DNA from: Gnetum montanum
Lineage: Eukaryota; Streptophyta; Gnetopsida; Gnetales; Gnetaceae
Direction: 5' to 3'
Assembly (NCBI GenBank): GCA_015680685.1
Contig: MNCI01029528.1
Span: 20,698 to 84,697 of the forward strand
DNA length: 64,000 bases
In this document: one piece after another, positions 7,656 to 20,714 of the stretch
How the letters are laid out: each line of letters begins with the position of its first letter
How positions within the stretch are numbered: position 1 is the first letter of the stretch
The notes under the pieces: generated by a model
Seen by the model: only the letters and a program-made list of their open reading frames with translations
Told to the model about the DNA's origin: nothing
Database searches by the model: none
Program-made: the position numbers and the translations under genes

Positions 7656-10442
7656 TCATGTTCCTAGTGGCAGTGTCTCCTCCATTGGTTTCTTCCCTTT
7701 ATCATCTCATTTCTAGAACTAGTATTTGTTCAACAACACTTTGAGCTTCTATTCTTCTATTATGGGATCATGCATTGTCCATGTGAATTTAGTAATGTTT
7801 GTAGGAGTTGGTACTTTCAAGGGACATGGTAGTTGTGGAAACATTTTGTTGGCCTTAATATACCATCCTGTGAATTTGGTTCATTCTATCTCAAAGGCTC
7901 TGGCCATCTTTTGTGGTTCTTGATAATTAGTTATCCTTTTAGCTAGATTTGCTACAACATATTTTTGGTTCTAGTAGCTAGATTTCACTTCTTGTAATTT
8001 TAGAGTTTGTAATGTAAAGCTTTTGTTGTGCATCTTTCTTGTTTGGAAACTCTTTTTCATACATGGCATATACTATAGCCACTTACTGCTCCAATTCTAT
8101 TCTTGCCCTACTTACTATCAACATGGCTAAGTTAGCATAATAGAAATTTGCTAATCCCATGTATTCCATTAGGTTCTCAATCTATAGGTTTTGTTGTTTA
8201 ATTCTACTTAGTGAACATGTGTAATACTATCTAAGATGGGTTGCTAGTTAGGTGTTTGTGGTATGATGGAATTGATCTAGGCTTTGGCCATCTGGATTTT
8301 TTTCATTAATCTATTTGTACATGCCCACTTGATCTTTAAAATGTTCCTCAAGTCTTTTGTGCTTTTTGGCCTTATTTTTCCATGCACTAATTTCAATATC
8401 TAACTTCTGTTGGAATATGTGTACTTCTTCCATTAGCAAGGTTATGTTTTTACCAACCAATTATCTCATGTTGATGTATACTTTGGTGAAATGCTTTCTT
8501 TATTGATGGATACTTTTTTTTGAAGTATGTTATTTTTTTTCTCATTATCTATCAACCTCAAGTTCTGTACAGAAATCATTTTCTTCTTCTTTTAATGCAA
8601 TAAGGGCTTTAGCATAAGTGTATGTTTGGGCATATACAACTAGAACATTTCATAATACCTTTTCTTTTTGTATCACTATTTTCTTCTATTTGGCCATTAG
8701 TTGATTAACTTACTCATTTCTAAACTATACAAACTGGTCTAGTGCTATGTGTTGTGCTAGATCTTGTCTTTCAATTCTTAATGTAGTTAATTATTCTTAT
8801 AGTCTTTACACTTCACTCTTTTCATGTTGCATCCCTATTTCTATCATGGCTAACTTGTCCTTGGTGAATATCAATTCTAACTATATTGTAGTGATAGCAC
8901 TAGGGATATCAAAAATATTTTGCATAACTTGCCCTATCTACAAAAATCTCTTCAAGAAATATTCACATTTTGTAAGGCTTAGTAATTTGTTTCTAGAATT
9001 TTTGGCTAATATTTCAACATATTTAGCTCCAGAAATGTCAACTGGTGGCACAAGAAGAATATTATTAGACTCCTTAATGTGATTTGTTATAACTTCTATT
9101 TTTCTAGCTACATCTTGATGTTGCATTACCACTATAATGGCTCTTTCCCTAGTTTCTAACATCACCTAGAATGATGCATTTTCCCCTAAGATTTGCTATG
9201 CCTACACATCACATTCTCTTGCCTATAAAGATACTTGACCATTAGTAGGTCCTATGGATGTAATAGGTTTGTTATGATTATTCCTTACTCTATACATGCT
9301 TGAAATTTCCTTGTTGCCCCAACTAATTATTTCTACTATTTTTTGTAGATGGTTCATGGAAGGTTAATAATTCTATTATGCTAGTGAAGCACTTTGTCCT
9401 ACTTGTTCTATATCTAAGGTTAGTCGACTAGGTACTATTCATTCTATGCCTATGGTTGGAATGTTTCCTGCTAGTGTTGATTCTATTACAATCTTAATGC
9501 CTCCTAGTTTCTTCACTTGATCTTTCTTGGGTGGTATTATCTTGGAGATTTCTATTTATGAAGCATTTTGACTCTTCAAATAACATCATTAGCATAGCCC
9601 AAAATTCTAGCTTGTGTGCACAACTTTCTAATAAGATAAGGAAATGGAAGAGTGGGTTTCCCTGTCTTCTTCTCTTCAAAATTTCTTTGGATTTCTAAAA
9701 ATAATAGATGGGTCATGTTAGCTTGGAATTTTCTCACAAAGATGGCACTTCCTCTAGTAGCATATGTGGTAATCCTATTGAGTCTTTTAGTTGGGAAGAT
9801 GTGGGATGTACCAATTTTGAAGTATATCTTTTTTGTAGTAGATAATCCACCATATTCTTTCTCTATATTTTCATATGCCCTTTGTAACCATAAATTCCTT
9901 GTGTTTGTGTTAGACCTTGTGGATATGTGAGCGATTTTGGCTCCAATATTTGATATATTTAGTGCCTTTGCAATTTCTTCTACTGAGTGTGACATTGTTG
10001 CTCCTTCAATATTCACTATGGCATCATCTTACTTATTTTATTAGAAGTGGTGGACTTTCCCCAAATACCATTCATCATTACTAGAAATGATTGGCCATAG
10101 GGGAGAGACTTGAGGTTGTTCATAGACCTCAACACATGTGAACTCCATGAATGGTTGAAAATTGAGTTCTGCTATGACAATGGACATGATAGATTTCTTT
10201 TGAATAGCTTGGATACAATCATTGGAGAGTGGTAGGCATTGTCCCTATTTTGGAGTTGGTGGCACATCAACTTCAAACTATGTAGACTACCCTATTGTAG
10301 GTGTGGGCTGATGGATAGAATATTAGGATGCTTCTTACTTTGTAGGAAAAGTTTATACCATGCCTTATTCTCTTCCTCTTCGTATGGGTCTCTTTTCCCA
10401 TGCTTGTGATGGTCCTCCAGCTTTGGATCTCTTTGGAAGCAT
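7656..10442 (-). pseudogene. Unknown ORF downstream of pol, copy 1 (element 4)
   Basis: A decayed ~930-codon frame on the minus strand, between the pol 3' non-coding region and the 3' LTR, the place where some Athila elements carry an env-like ORF. It begins at an ATG (10440-10442) with a basic segment, KRSKAGGPSQ, and ends E-T-L-P-L-G-T-stop at 7656. Around residues 245-280 a conserved block has F-E-E-K...GKPTLPFPYLIRKLC; a longer open piece lies at 9576-10016. Around residues 425-500 and onward the residues look helical and charged (likely coiled coil). The same protein recurs at 30260-32862 and at 38270-39190 plus 46240-48088. The LPFPYLIRKLC block faintly resembles the 'putative plant transposon protein' domain; I see no signal peptide or membrane segment that would support an envelope role. 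Function unknown. Confidence 0.65.
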
Positions 10443-11478
10443 CTACAATCACAAGAAGATTTAATATTACCCAAAAATTCTAGAAAAATTCCTAATGGTT
10501 TCTAACCCTTTGTCAATTTTTCAAATTTGATCAAAAGTCTTTGATATAATCAATTTAATTTTTAATTTGAATTGTAGTGTCATTTTAGAAAAAATCCTTG
10601 TTTAGAAAAAATCCCTTAATTAAACAATTGAATGAAAACAATTTAATCTTGAAAATCTGTCACTATCTTTGATTTATTGTTTAAAATATATTCAAATAGA
10701 TAGTTGGAAATGAACATTAAGTTTATTGACTTATGTTAAATCAAAATGTTATTATTTCTTATTATTCTTACCCTTAATTTTTTTATACATTAGAAAATTT
10801 TAGCATAATTTGTAAAAACTACATGCAATTCTCTCTCCCATGATGAGATCATTACTCCATGAGCAAAATAAATCAAGAATGGCTTAATTGGATGTGCTGT
10901 GAGGAATATATGGAGCTATGAAGGTTGTTAAGATAGAAAAACAACATGAAATCCCTTTACATGAAATGATGGAATGAAAAAAGTTCTTAACGATCTATGT
11001 GTATATATAAATTTTTATATGAGCAATATCATAGATGCAACATCATTAACGCGAGATCGTAGGGCCTCATATATTGTATCTACGATATCATTGTTGAAAT
11101 TTTTAAAATTTTTATGAAATATGATGGAAAAAATAGATGGAATAGATAGTTTGGAAGATGTAAAGATGATCCAAAGGGTTATTGATCATAGATGATGCTT
11201 AAAATGTGAGAATTTGATGTTAAAAGTATGTTAAAGGAGTTTGGGCAAGATAGTTAACTAAGGTTTAAGAGATGATTTGATCAAAATTGCTAAAATTATG
11301 AGTGAGTATGAATATGTAGGGAGATAATGATAATTGCTAAAGTATTTAGGAGGTACAAGATGATGTGGAATTGGTCATCAAGTATGAAATGAAAAATTTA
11401 TACAAATGAGATCTCTCCAAAGAAAGCGCCTACCCTTAATGGCCTTATATAACCACACCTATAAGTGTTTATGGACAT
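10443..11478 (-). other. 3' non-coding region of element 4, downstream-ORF side
   Basis: No coding signal. Similarity to 32863-33429 stops at 10992/33429, but similarity to the third copy (48089-48960) continues to 11478, where element 2 is inserted. It includes two long A/T runs and GATATC-like palindromes near 11035-11100. Confidence 0.6.
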
Positions 11479-12306
11479 TGATGAATCATCATTTGTTGTT
11501 TGCCATGACATCGCATATGTGACATCGGGGCATGAATCCAACATCAGATGTTTGATATTAGGACATATACCCAAAGTCTATAAATATTGTGCCTGGGCTC
11601 TAGTTTTTTGCATAGTATAGTTTTTAGTTTTCAAGTAAGGTAGTGAAGCTCTTGTTGTTTCTTTTCCTTAGAGTTAGAATATTTTTTGAGTGCTCGCAGA
11701 AGGAGTCTAAGTGTGTATGGTTCTTTGTTTGAGTATTGATGTACCTGAGTGCAATAGTATGATGAGAATAAAATGAAATATTTTGACAATCCTTGTAGCA
11801 TTGAGAATAGCTTAATATTTTTCTTAATGCATTTTACTTTCTTGCTCTTTATTTTAATGCATTTGATTTAAGCAATTTATTTCCAGTTGTTAATGAACAC
11901 GAGCACAACCACTTTGAGCATTCATATAGTACTTGGTAACCCAATAATGCTTAATTTTTGGTAGCCTAGTAGTGCTATATGTGTTCAACAAAGTGGAATA
12001 GTTACTTGTCTTAGGCTAGCTAGGCAATAGACATACTAGCTTTCAATCTACTTTTTATTCTTTTTATAGGTGATTACATCCATAAAATATAAAACAAAAA
12101 AAATTTATATACCTTAATTACACTTAAACCATACCCTTGAGCCTCACAAGTGTAGTTGGGAAGACAATGAATGTTCTCAATGCCCCTTTCACTTCCTAGA
12201 AGAGCTAGTGTATTAGATAACTATAGGTCCATAGAATTTTACCATATCGCATGTAATGCCTTAGTGATTTGTATGGTTTGGCGTAGTGGTACCTCACTGC
12301 TCATCA
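11479..12306 (+). repeat. 5' LTR of element 2
   Basis: 828 bp, TGATGA...TCATCA, pairing with 20715-21558. TATAAATA at 11579-11586 lies ~100 bases in. Upstream of it the U3 holds imperfect GACATCG / CGATGTC palindromes. Confidence 0.9.
11579..11586 (+). promoter_or_regulatory. TATA box of element 2 5' LTR
   Basis: TATAAATA, conserved at 20815-20822 in the other LTR and at the same relative place in element 3. Confidence 0.65.
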
Positions 12307-12307
12307 T

Positions 12308-12325
12308 TGGTACTATTGCCAGGGA
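12308..12325 (+). other. Primer-binding site, element 2
   Basis: TGGTACTATTGCCAGGGA starts two bases after the LTR end. It matches TGGCGCCGTTGCCGGGGA, the PBS common in Athila-type elements (tRNA-Asp type), at most positions, with changes that are mostly C-to-T or G-to-A. Confidence 0.75.
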
Positions 12326-12466
12326 CCCTTTTGTTGTGTCATGCACTATCTAGGACCTAGTGAAAAGTATTTAAATCATTGGAATGAACCTTAGAGTCAT
12401 ATCTTATTTCACAATTACTACAATAAATTCTCACAGCACAGTATGATTTTTATTCGCTAACTGAAA

Positions 12467-14900
12467 ATGTCTTCTTCTCACAGGAGTGCTTCTTCACCCA
12501 AGGCTAATAGAGTTAATCCATGAAAGCCTCAATAGTATCAAATTATATATACTCATCCTATTGAGTGTGTGCCAAACTTCACCTTCATTCTACACTAGGA
12601 TGAATAGTTATGGTGGCATGACATGAAGGGAAACATTGTGTTGCAACTTGATCATGTTTCTCTTGCAATGCTCTATCAAATGCTTGCATGATGTTGTGTT
12701 CAAGACTGCCATGGGGAGTATATTATAAAAGATGCCGACACCAAGGATTATCATCCCACCAAAGAACAATGCCTGTAGGATCGACAACTAGAGTAGTGCT
12801 ATGAATTTTTGAAGTTAAAAGAACTTAATGATTCTTCATTCCTATTGTACCAACAAGCTAGTGGGGAATCCTTCTCTAGGGATTTTCCATTCAATGAAAC
12901 TCCTCTCTTTGACTTTAGTGATGGAGGTTAAAATTAGAATATGCACTTCATAGTTAATAATCCTAATTTTGGTAACAAGGGATCTAATGACAATGAAGGA
13001 TCTAGAGGGGAAAATCAAGGCAAGGATGCTGACAAGAAGCATGATCGTGATTGTGTTCACAATTGCTAAAGAGGCAATAGTAGGCACCATGATGAAGGTT
13101 ATTGAAATGAACGAAATGATTGAAGGACCAAGGTAACCAAAGGGATCATCAAGATAGGCAAGAACAAGGGTGCAAATGTTCAAGAGAGGCACATCACCAT
13201 AAACAAAGGGGTAGTAGAGGGCATCGTAGGCACCATGATCAAGGCCACGATGAACTTCTATTTGCTACCTGAAGTATGCTTAACATTGCAGAGGTAGTGA
13301 AAATTCCAACATGGCATGTGAAAGATAGTTGGATCAAATGGTTAGACATGAACAATATTTCTCAATTTGAAGGAGGCTATAACTCTAATCCACAGAATCA
13401 TCTTCAAGCTTTCCAAGATGCATGTGTCTTGTAGAACATAGAGAATGAGTGGAAAAAATTAAATTTGTTCCCTAGGACACTCATCAAGGAAGTATAAAAC
13501 TAGTACTGGGTCTTAGAGTTGGAATCTATTAGATGATGGAGTACCATGCTTGAGTTATTCAATGATAAATATTAAATGTACTCTAGAGTGTCCAATTCAA
13601 GGGTAGAAAAAAAGAACACATAAACCCTTGGATGCCACCATTGGCCGATACTATGCCTTGATGCATAAATGCCCTGGTCATGGTTATTCTCAATTGGTTC
13701 AACTTCACCACATTATAGACAAGCTTCATAATGAAACAAGGAAAACCCTTGGTGTCTATGCCCAAGGGTGATTGTTAAAACTAACTACTTGTTAGGTATA
13801 AAGGATAAAAGAGTAGGTTGCTAAAAAAGGAGGATGAACTAAGAAAAAAAGAAAGTGCAGATAAGTACAACCATGATCCTTCAATTCAAAAGAGGGAGGT
13901 CTAATTCTGTGACGGTGAGGATGAGTCCATATTTGATGAGGTGATGCATAAGAAAGCCTTGCAACTCCAACAATTCCAATCTAAACTTACAACCAAGGTT
14001 GATTAGTTATGGGACTCAATGGATAATAGATTTCAAGTTATTCTCAAAATTGCTAAGGAGTCCAAAGAACAAAGTAGTGAGCATGAGTGTAGGAGGTGCA
14101 AGGAAGCTGAACATGCATATTACAAAGGTAAGGGAAAGATTGCTATAATAGAAGAGGTTGTAGATAGTGAATTAGATGATGATCATGGATGTGATGTCTA
14201 TCAATACAAACATCCTAAGGTATGTTGCCCCATTATGTCACATTTATAGGATTCTGGGATGTATGCCTTACATCTAGGACTTACACAAAGGCAAACATCT
14301 AGAAGGTTACCTTATCCTCAAGGTAATATTAGGTAGTTCCACCAGTAAAAATTGTATTATCCAAGTGGAACTCCACAACAATCATATGAATAGTATTAAC
14401 AATGGTGGCAATTATAATCATGGACGCTACCACCACGTAGGAAAAAATATCCTTACTGGCAGCTTGATCCATATGGTTATCGTGTGTAGCAACCCATGTC
14501 TCCACATGACTCTTCCAATCATGTTTCTAATTTCTAGCCTTACTACCATCCTTTAGATTATTATTGAGCTCATTCGCCACATGAAAGAAGGGACACTACC
14601 TCTTATCCTTATCCTCCTCTCCCTACACATACTCCTCCTCCGGTTGCATAGCTACTATCTACTCCACCAATGCAAGGTGAATTGCTTGCTCAACTGCAAT
14701 AATGCAATGCTACAAGGGTTATTAATTTGCAATGCAATCATCAATTAGAGGGTTCAAATGCCTGATCAAAGAAAAGACCTTTCTTTCAACCCCTTAGTCC
14801 ACCTAAGCCTTCACGTATACCTGTTGTTGACAACGCTCCTCCTGCCTCTTCCTTCATATTAAATTCCTTTAGGCCTCCTTCAAATCAAAATCTACCAAGG
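12467..14900 (+). pseudogene. gag: Gag region, element 2, decayed
   Basis: Reads MSSSHRSASSPKANRVNP from an ATG at 12467, homologous to the Gag start of element 3. The best block, 13330-13770, has WIKWLDMNNISQFEGGYN, NIENEWKKLNLFPRTLIKE, and the LDATI..YYALMHKCPGHGY segment with stops. The C-terminal part (14019-14249) is acidic with a C-D-V-Y-Q-Y-K-H-P-K-V-C-C motif, followed by a Pro/Tyr/His-rich tail. Gag is the capsid precursor. At least ten stops or frameshifts are present. Matching regions are 40147-42560 in element 3 and 27650-28860 on the minus strand in element 4. Confidence 0.75.
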
Positions 14901-15004
14901 ATCCATATTGTAATGCTTACTCACACTATGTCTAATTAGATTCATGTAGAAAAGATTTCTAGGAAATTAGCCAATTTTGGAAGTCCTCTAATTTATTTTT
15001 AGAT

Positions 15005-15400
15005 TGTTAAGAATGAATCGTGCAAAACTCTTCTTGATTATGGTTTTGGTGTTAATTTGATTTCTCATGAAATGTACATTGCCTAGAACTTACCTCCTCT
15101 CAAGAAGAACAACATAAGATTAGAATTGATAGACTAGTCCATCACTATTCCATTGGGACTAGTAGAAGACATTATGACCACTATCTGTGGGTGATGTTAT
15201 CTTGTCAATTTCCTAGTAATCAAAGTGGAGAAATAGAAAGGGGACTTTATAATCATTATGGGAAGGGCATGGCTAAGCACCATTGATGAAAAAATGGACA
15301 TCAGAGATCTTTCCCTAGAGATATCTAAAGAAAATGCATTTGGAAAGATCAAGAAGAAGAGAGTTCCATGCATTGCATACAACGATATAGGGTGCAATTG
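15005..15400 (+). pseudogene. Retropepsin, element 2, decayed
   Basis: Reads TLLDYGFGVNLISHEMY; the active-site D-S-G is D-Y-G, so it should be inactive. It then shows SITIPLGLVEDIMTT, VNFLVIKVE, IIIMGRAWLSTIDE and DIRDLSLEISKE, the Athila-style protease core and C-terminal half. Aligns with 42765-43190 of element 3 and ~26000-26400 (minus) of element 4. Confidence 0.75.
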
Positions 15401-15879
15401 TTTGTAGAAAATTTCGGCCATAAAGTAAGCATCTATCTCTACATGCAAGTAGTGTATGCCAGAAGCAGAAATTTAAAGGTGTTTGTATGCAGCAACCACA
15501 AAATAGGAGGGCACCCAATGGTTGATCATTGATTCAAAAAGCATCACACTTTGCATGCAACCAATTGAGAGCCTGACATGTGTGTATGTCATAGGCATGG
15601 ATGAACTCAAGCAAGTTCATCACCAACTCTTTGATGATACAAATGATGATACTTACTAGAGAGAGTTAGAAATTCCTAAAAAATTCAAGCAAGAGCCCCT
15701 TGAGCTGAAAATGTCATCAACTAGAATGGAATATGTATTTTTGAAGAATGGGAAGTTGGTTATAATTAATGCAAAACTTACTCTAGAAAAAAAAAGATGC
15801 TATTGAAGGTAGTTGAAAGATGGTCAATATCTTTTTCTTGGTCATATCCTAAACTCATAGGGATTGATCCTAGGATATG

Positions 15880-16790
15880 CTAGCATCGCATCTACATCGA
15901 CCTAGTCATGTAGCCAAAATGACAACCACAGAGGTGGTTGAATCCTAAATTGAAGCAAATCATCAAATAGGAATTAAGCAACTCCTCAAGGTGGGGTTCA
16001 TCTATCCCATTGTAGATAGCAAGTAGGTTAACCCACTTGTAATTATGCCAAAGAAAGGTGACAAGTGATGGTTTTGCATTGATTTTAGGTTGTTGAATAT
16101 GGAAACATTCAAGGATCACTCTCCATTACCATTTGTTGACTAGGTGCTCGACAGCAGATCTGGGTATTGCTATTATAGTTTTTTAGATAGTTATAGTGGC
16201 TATAACAAAATCCAAATTGCACTAAAAGACTAAGCAAAGACAACATTCATGAGTTCCTACGGAAATTTTGCTTAGCACAAGATGCCATTTGGTTTATGCA
16301 ATTCTCCTACCACATTTCAATGCTTAGTCTTGAGCATTTTTCAATAGTAGATCGGTAGTGGTGTGGAAGTATCCATGGATGGCTTCTCCACCTATAAAGC
16401 TACATTTGAGCAAGCCTTGGACTACCTTGAGCAAGTGTTGAAATGATGTGTTGAAACCAACTTGTGGCTGAATTGGTAGAAAAGTCACATCATGGTCCAT
16501 GAGGGCATTGTACTGGGGCACATAATCTTGCAAGCAAGAATTGAGGTGAACCTTGAAAAAATAAGGATCATCCAAGGAATAACCCATCAGCCAGAAACAA
16601 TTAAAGATGTTTGGTCATTCCTTGGACATACTAGCTACTATCAATGATTTATAAAGAATTTCTCTAAGATCGCAAAATCATTGGTCGAGCTAACAAAGAT
16701 AGATGCTTTCTTTGTCTAGACCATAGAATGTGAGAAATCATTCCAACAATTGAAAGAAAAGATTGTAGAAACTCCAATCCTACAAGTACG
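15880..16790 (+). pseudogene. Reverse transcriptase, element 2, decayed
   Basis: Shows MPKKGDK-FCIDFRLLN, HSPLPFVD, the catalytic-Asp motif YSFLDSYSGYNKIQ, KMPFGLCNSPTTFQ, and SMDGFSTYK where Athila RTs have F-M-D-D-F-S-V-Y-G; the second Asp of the DD pair is Gly. Then TNLWLNW-KSHIMVHEGIVLGH, QPETIKDVWSFLGHTSYY and FIKNFSKIAKSLVELTK. These blocks are characteristic of Athila. Many stops stand at Gln (CAG/CAA to TAG/TAA) or Arg (CGA to TGA) positions. Confidence 0.88.
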
Positions 16791-16794
16791 TAAC

Positions 16795-17333
16795 TAGTCT
16801 AGATCATTTCATATTATGACGGACACATCAAATTATTCCTTGGGAGCTATGATAATGCAATTAGATGATAAGAAACATCCATACTACATCCACTACACTA
16901 GTCGAAGCATTGTGGGTGCACAACTAAACTACACCACTACAGAAAAGAATTGATGGTAGTGGTGTTTTCTCTAGAGAAGTTCAAGAGTTATGTGTTTGGA
17001 TACAAGGTGTTTGTGCACATAGAACATAGTGCCATATGCTTCCTAATGAACAAGCCAATGGTAAGTCCCTGTGTCATATGGTGGTTGGAAATCTTACAGG
17101 AGTTTGATTTTACAGTGGTAGATCAAAAGGACATTGAGAATGTGGTCACTAATCAATTGTCTTGGTTGCAATGGGACAACAAAGAGGAAGAAAACCCACT
17201 CTTTGACATGTTTCATAATGAAATACTCTTTGTTGGGGCTATAACTAAACAAATTCCTAATGAGCCAAAATGGTATGATAACATTCTCACCTATATTCTC
17301 ACTCAAGAGATGCAACATGGGTTGTACAATTAA
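16795..17333 (+). pseudogene. Native RNase H and connection, element 2, decayed
   Basis: Begins FHIMTDTSNYSLGAMIMQL (first catalytic Asp kept), then YIHYTSRSIVGAQLNYTTTEK (Glu kept). From 16950 a 127-residue open stretch reads MMVVVFSLEKFKSYVFGYKV, VVDQKDIENVVTNQLSWL, the linker that normally ends with 'ADHLSRL' in Athila elements. The T-D-H Asp position reads as I-E-H. No second RNase H is seen in this element. Confidence 0.8.
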
Positions 17334-17389
17334 AAGAAATAGTAGTTTCTTCACTAGGTAAAGCACTTCATGGAGATTAATAGACACTT

Positions 17390-18434
17390 CTACAAGGTGT
17401 GCATTGATGGCCTAGTTCATTGGTGTGTCCTTGATGCTGATCAATTGCACATTCTCCAAGATGCTCATGAAGGTCCTTGTGGAGGACACTATGCTAGGAG
17501 ATGCACAACTATTAAAATCCTAATGGCAAGGTACTGTTGGCCATGACTCTTCCAAGATGCTTACCATTACATCTACTCTTGTGAATGATGCCAATGAGAT
17601 GGTGGAATGACTACTCAAATGGAGGAACCTTAACAATGGATTTAACCACTAGAAATATTCAACATTTGGGGCATTGATTTCATGGGTTCCATCACACCCA
17701 TGTCAAATGGAAAGGTGTACATCATAGTCACTATTGACTATTGTACGAAATGGGAAAAAGCAATAGTCAACTGTACATCCTCTACTACTGCTCAGTTTGT
17801 ACAACAAAATGTTGTAAATAGGTCTGGTGTACCACATGCATTAATTTCTAATAATGGAACTCATTTTACAAGCACTACTTTTTGGAAGCTCATGCAACTC
17901 TTGGGGGTTGAACATAAAATCACAACACCTTACCATCCCCAAGCTAATGGTCAAGCTGAGGTTACCAATTAGGAAATCACAATGATACTAACAAGAACTA
18001 TTAGCAAGTATAGGAACGATTGGAGCACAAAATTGAATGATGTCCTTTGGGCCTACCACTCAACTTGAAAATTTCCTATAGGCTACTCTCCCTATGAGCT
18101 TGAATACAACAAACTACCAATACTTCCTATTCAATCTAAATTCTATACACTTTCAACAGCTTGTGACCTTGACCTTGACTTGAGTCTAGCCCAAAAAGAA
18201 CAACCAATGAATCTCAACCTAGTAGGTGAAAATCTATTAGTAGCCCTATCATCTAACGAGTTGCACAAGGCCTATAAAAAAAGAATCATGATCGAAAAAT
18301 TAGAAAAGTCAAATTTCAACCAAGAGACGAGGTTCTTTACTAGAATCCCAAACCTGTACCTTAATGAACTAAGTTTCAAATGCTGTGGGAAGGACCTTAC
18401 ATCATTTATGAAAATTTTCCTTTTGGGGCCATGA
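17390..18434 (+). pseudogene. Integrase, element 2, decayed
   Basis: Zinc-binding region HILQDAHEGPCGGHYARR with C-E-x-C-Q after a stop; core starts FNIWGIDFMGSITPMSNGKV (first Asp), then LISNNGTHF where S-D-N-G is expected (second Asp lost), and YHPQANGQAEVTN with the Glu at 17958-17960. The longest open part is 17682-17972. After it come FPIGYSPYELEYNKLPILP and the C-terminal segment 18180-18434 with LHKAYKKRIM. Integrase would insert the cDNA; this copy is inactive. Confidence 0.88.
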
Positions 18435-18559
18435 TGATCTATAAACCTAAGAGTCTGAACAAGAAACAGTTGGTCAACATCTAACAAATTAAAAATTTCC
18501 ATGAGCATACACTAGGTAACACAAGAAGCACCTCATTAGATGGATAACCACACTCCATA

Positions 18560-20411
18560 TTTCAAATTTCCTCCTTTCAACTTTGTTGTAGGGGAGATCG
18601 CCAACCATGCTAATTATTTAAGTAGCTCCTTAGTTTTTTAATTTTTTGTTTTACAACTTTTTATTTTACACATTTTTTATTTTACATCTTTTTATTTTTT
18701 ATGTTATTAATCTTTTCTAATTTTTTTTTACACCATCATTAGTACATTTGATATTTCTTGAATATTTTACACTTTCTTTTATATTTTCTTTTATTTGGTG
18801 TGATTTTCTAAAGTTTTGTTAATAAGTGCTAGGTACATTGGTAATGCGTTACTTGATGGTGGTATGTACTATTATTTTTATTTGATTTTTGGTGTCTAGT
18901 TTCTGGCTTTGAATTTCATTATGGATAATTAAGACATGGGTTCTTTTCATGTAATAGGCAGTGAGTCCACAACATCCACCCATCCAAAAACTCTATGGTT
19001 TTTCTTATTTTGGAAATGTGGAATGTCTTTTTCATTAATGAAACTTTAATAAATTTGTGACTTTGGTAGTTTCTAGAATTGGAAAGGATTCAAAGGTTTG
19101 AATAGGGTGTGGATTTAAGGGGATTCGATATTTTTTGTGCTTTTCTATTTGTCTGGGTGCATGTGTGTTTTCATGAATTTCTTACCATTATGTGCTAATC
19201 AATAAAGGAAGTTGAATAAGTTATTGCATGGTGTGATTCTCATCAAGGAAATAAAAACTGTGAGAATTCAAAGCACACCCCTTGGACAAAATAAATGCAT
19301 CTGTCCTCATATGATGTGGTTCTCATCAAGAAGAAAAAACAAAAAAAGAAGATGAGGATTTGAAGCACAACCCTTGGACAAAATAAATGCATGTGTCTTT
19401 GCATGATGTGGTTTTCATTTCAAAAATAATAATAATGGGAATTCAAATCACACCCTTTAGACCAAATAAACAGGCTGTAAGAACTAGTGATGGGACTAGT
19501 CTCCTTTAACTAATGCCCTTTCTCACTTCCTACTTCTTCTCTAATTTGGAATTATGGTTGTTCTATGGGAGCACTCTTATGTCTCAGAGGATGGATTAGT
19601 CTTAGAATGTCAATGCAAAGTCATTGAATGTGGTTAGTTGTGCTCTACACTAAGGATGATCCTATTAAGTTATTTAACCACAAAATCCATAAGGAACTTC
19701 ATGTTACCATAATTAGGAACTCCATTCCACTCTCTCTTTCTCATCCATCTATGTTTTCCATGTCTCACCTCACTATCAATTTCATGTTTTGGTTCGATGT
19801 CCTAGTTTGATGTGTTGGAATTCTTAGTTAGTTACTTTTGGATTTTTGTACTTAATCTTCTATAACCATTAATCATCCATGGATCCCATAGACTCTTTGA
19901 TTTGAAGTAATGCAAGAGAATAAGTGGCCTATGCCTGCTTTGGGAAGGACCCACTTCCATGTCTTTTGGTTGGGTTAGTTAAGGTCTTTACCCATAGACA
20001 TTTTTACAATCAAATTCTTTTTGTTTATCCCATTAATGACATCTAATTGTACACATCTTCACAATAGTTTTAGTGATTTCTTTTTTTTTTATTGTTGTGA
20101 ATTCTTATACCCTCTTCAATTATTTCCTTGTATTGAACTTTTTCAATTTAATGAACCACTTAATTGAATTAACCTTATCTGTTAGCCTTTCCACTAACAT
20201 TACTCAAGGAACCAATCAACCATAATCACAACCTAGCTAAGTGTAACCACTAACGAGACAAGGCATTTAACCACTATGTGTTACACTTTGCATACTAATT
20301 CATGATTTTGTTGTGATTGTAGTGGGAAGCATGGACTAGAAGTGGAACTATCTTCACCAAGGATGATGTAGCTAGACCACATAATGAGAATCGTTCATGA
20401 TTGTTGGATCT

Positions 20412-20470
<59 letters not shown>

Positions 20471-20714
20471 CTTCTACTGCTAAAGAGGTGTTGTATGTCA
20501 ATGTTATTTAGGGTGTTCACCTCTCTTATCATGAACACCCAATTTTGTAAAAATTGTAATTTTGTACACTTGGGCACTTAGAGTCTATCTGTTTCATTTG
20601 AGTTATTTTGTAATGTTAGTAAATAATCCCATACATACTAATATATTATGTTGTACAGAACTTGTTCCTCCTCTTATTTATTCAAGGACAAGTTTTCATT
20701 TAGTTATGGGGGTA
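18560..20714 (+). other. 3' non-coding region of element 2
   Basis: No gene. It contains a decayed form of the TTTTTGTTTTACA repeat (18632-18705) that is better kept in element 3, two ~100 bp similar blocks around 19200-19450 with ATTCAAAGCACACCC, a CT microsatellite (20416-20467), and the PPT AGTTATGGGGGTA (20702-20714) against the 3' LTR. Unlike element 4 there is no downstream ORF. Confidence 0.7.
20416..20467 (+). repeat. (TC)n microsatellite
   Basis: About 26 uninterrupted TC units. Frames through it give Ser-Leu or Arg-Glu runs that are not proteins. The matching place in element 3 (45265-45285) has only a short TC run, so the expansion is specific to this copy. Confidence 0.95.

Noticed and set aside
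9652-9930. Plus-strand 92-codon frame
   Set aside because: Opposite the better supported downstream ORF of element 4; not open in the other two copies.
20384-20581. Frames with Ser-Leu or Arg-Glu repeats
   Set aside because: They are translations of the TC microsatellite on either strand.
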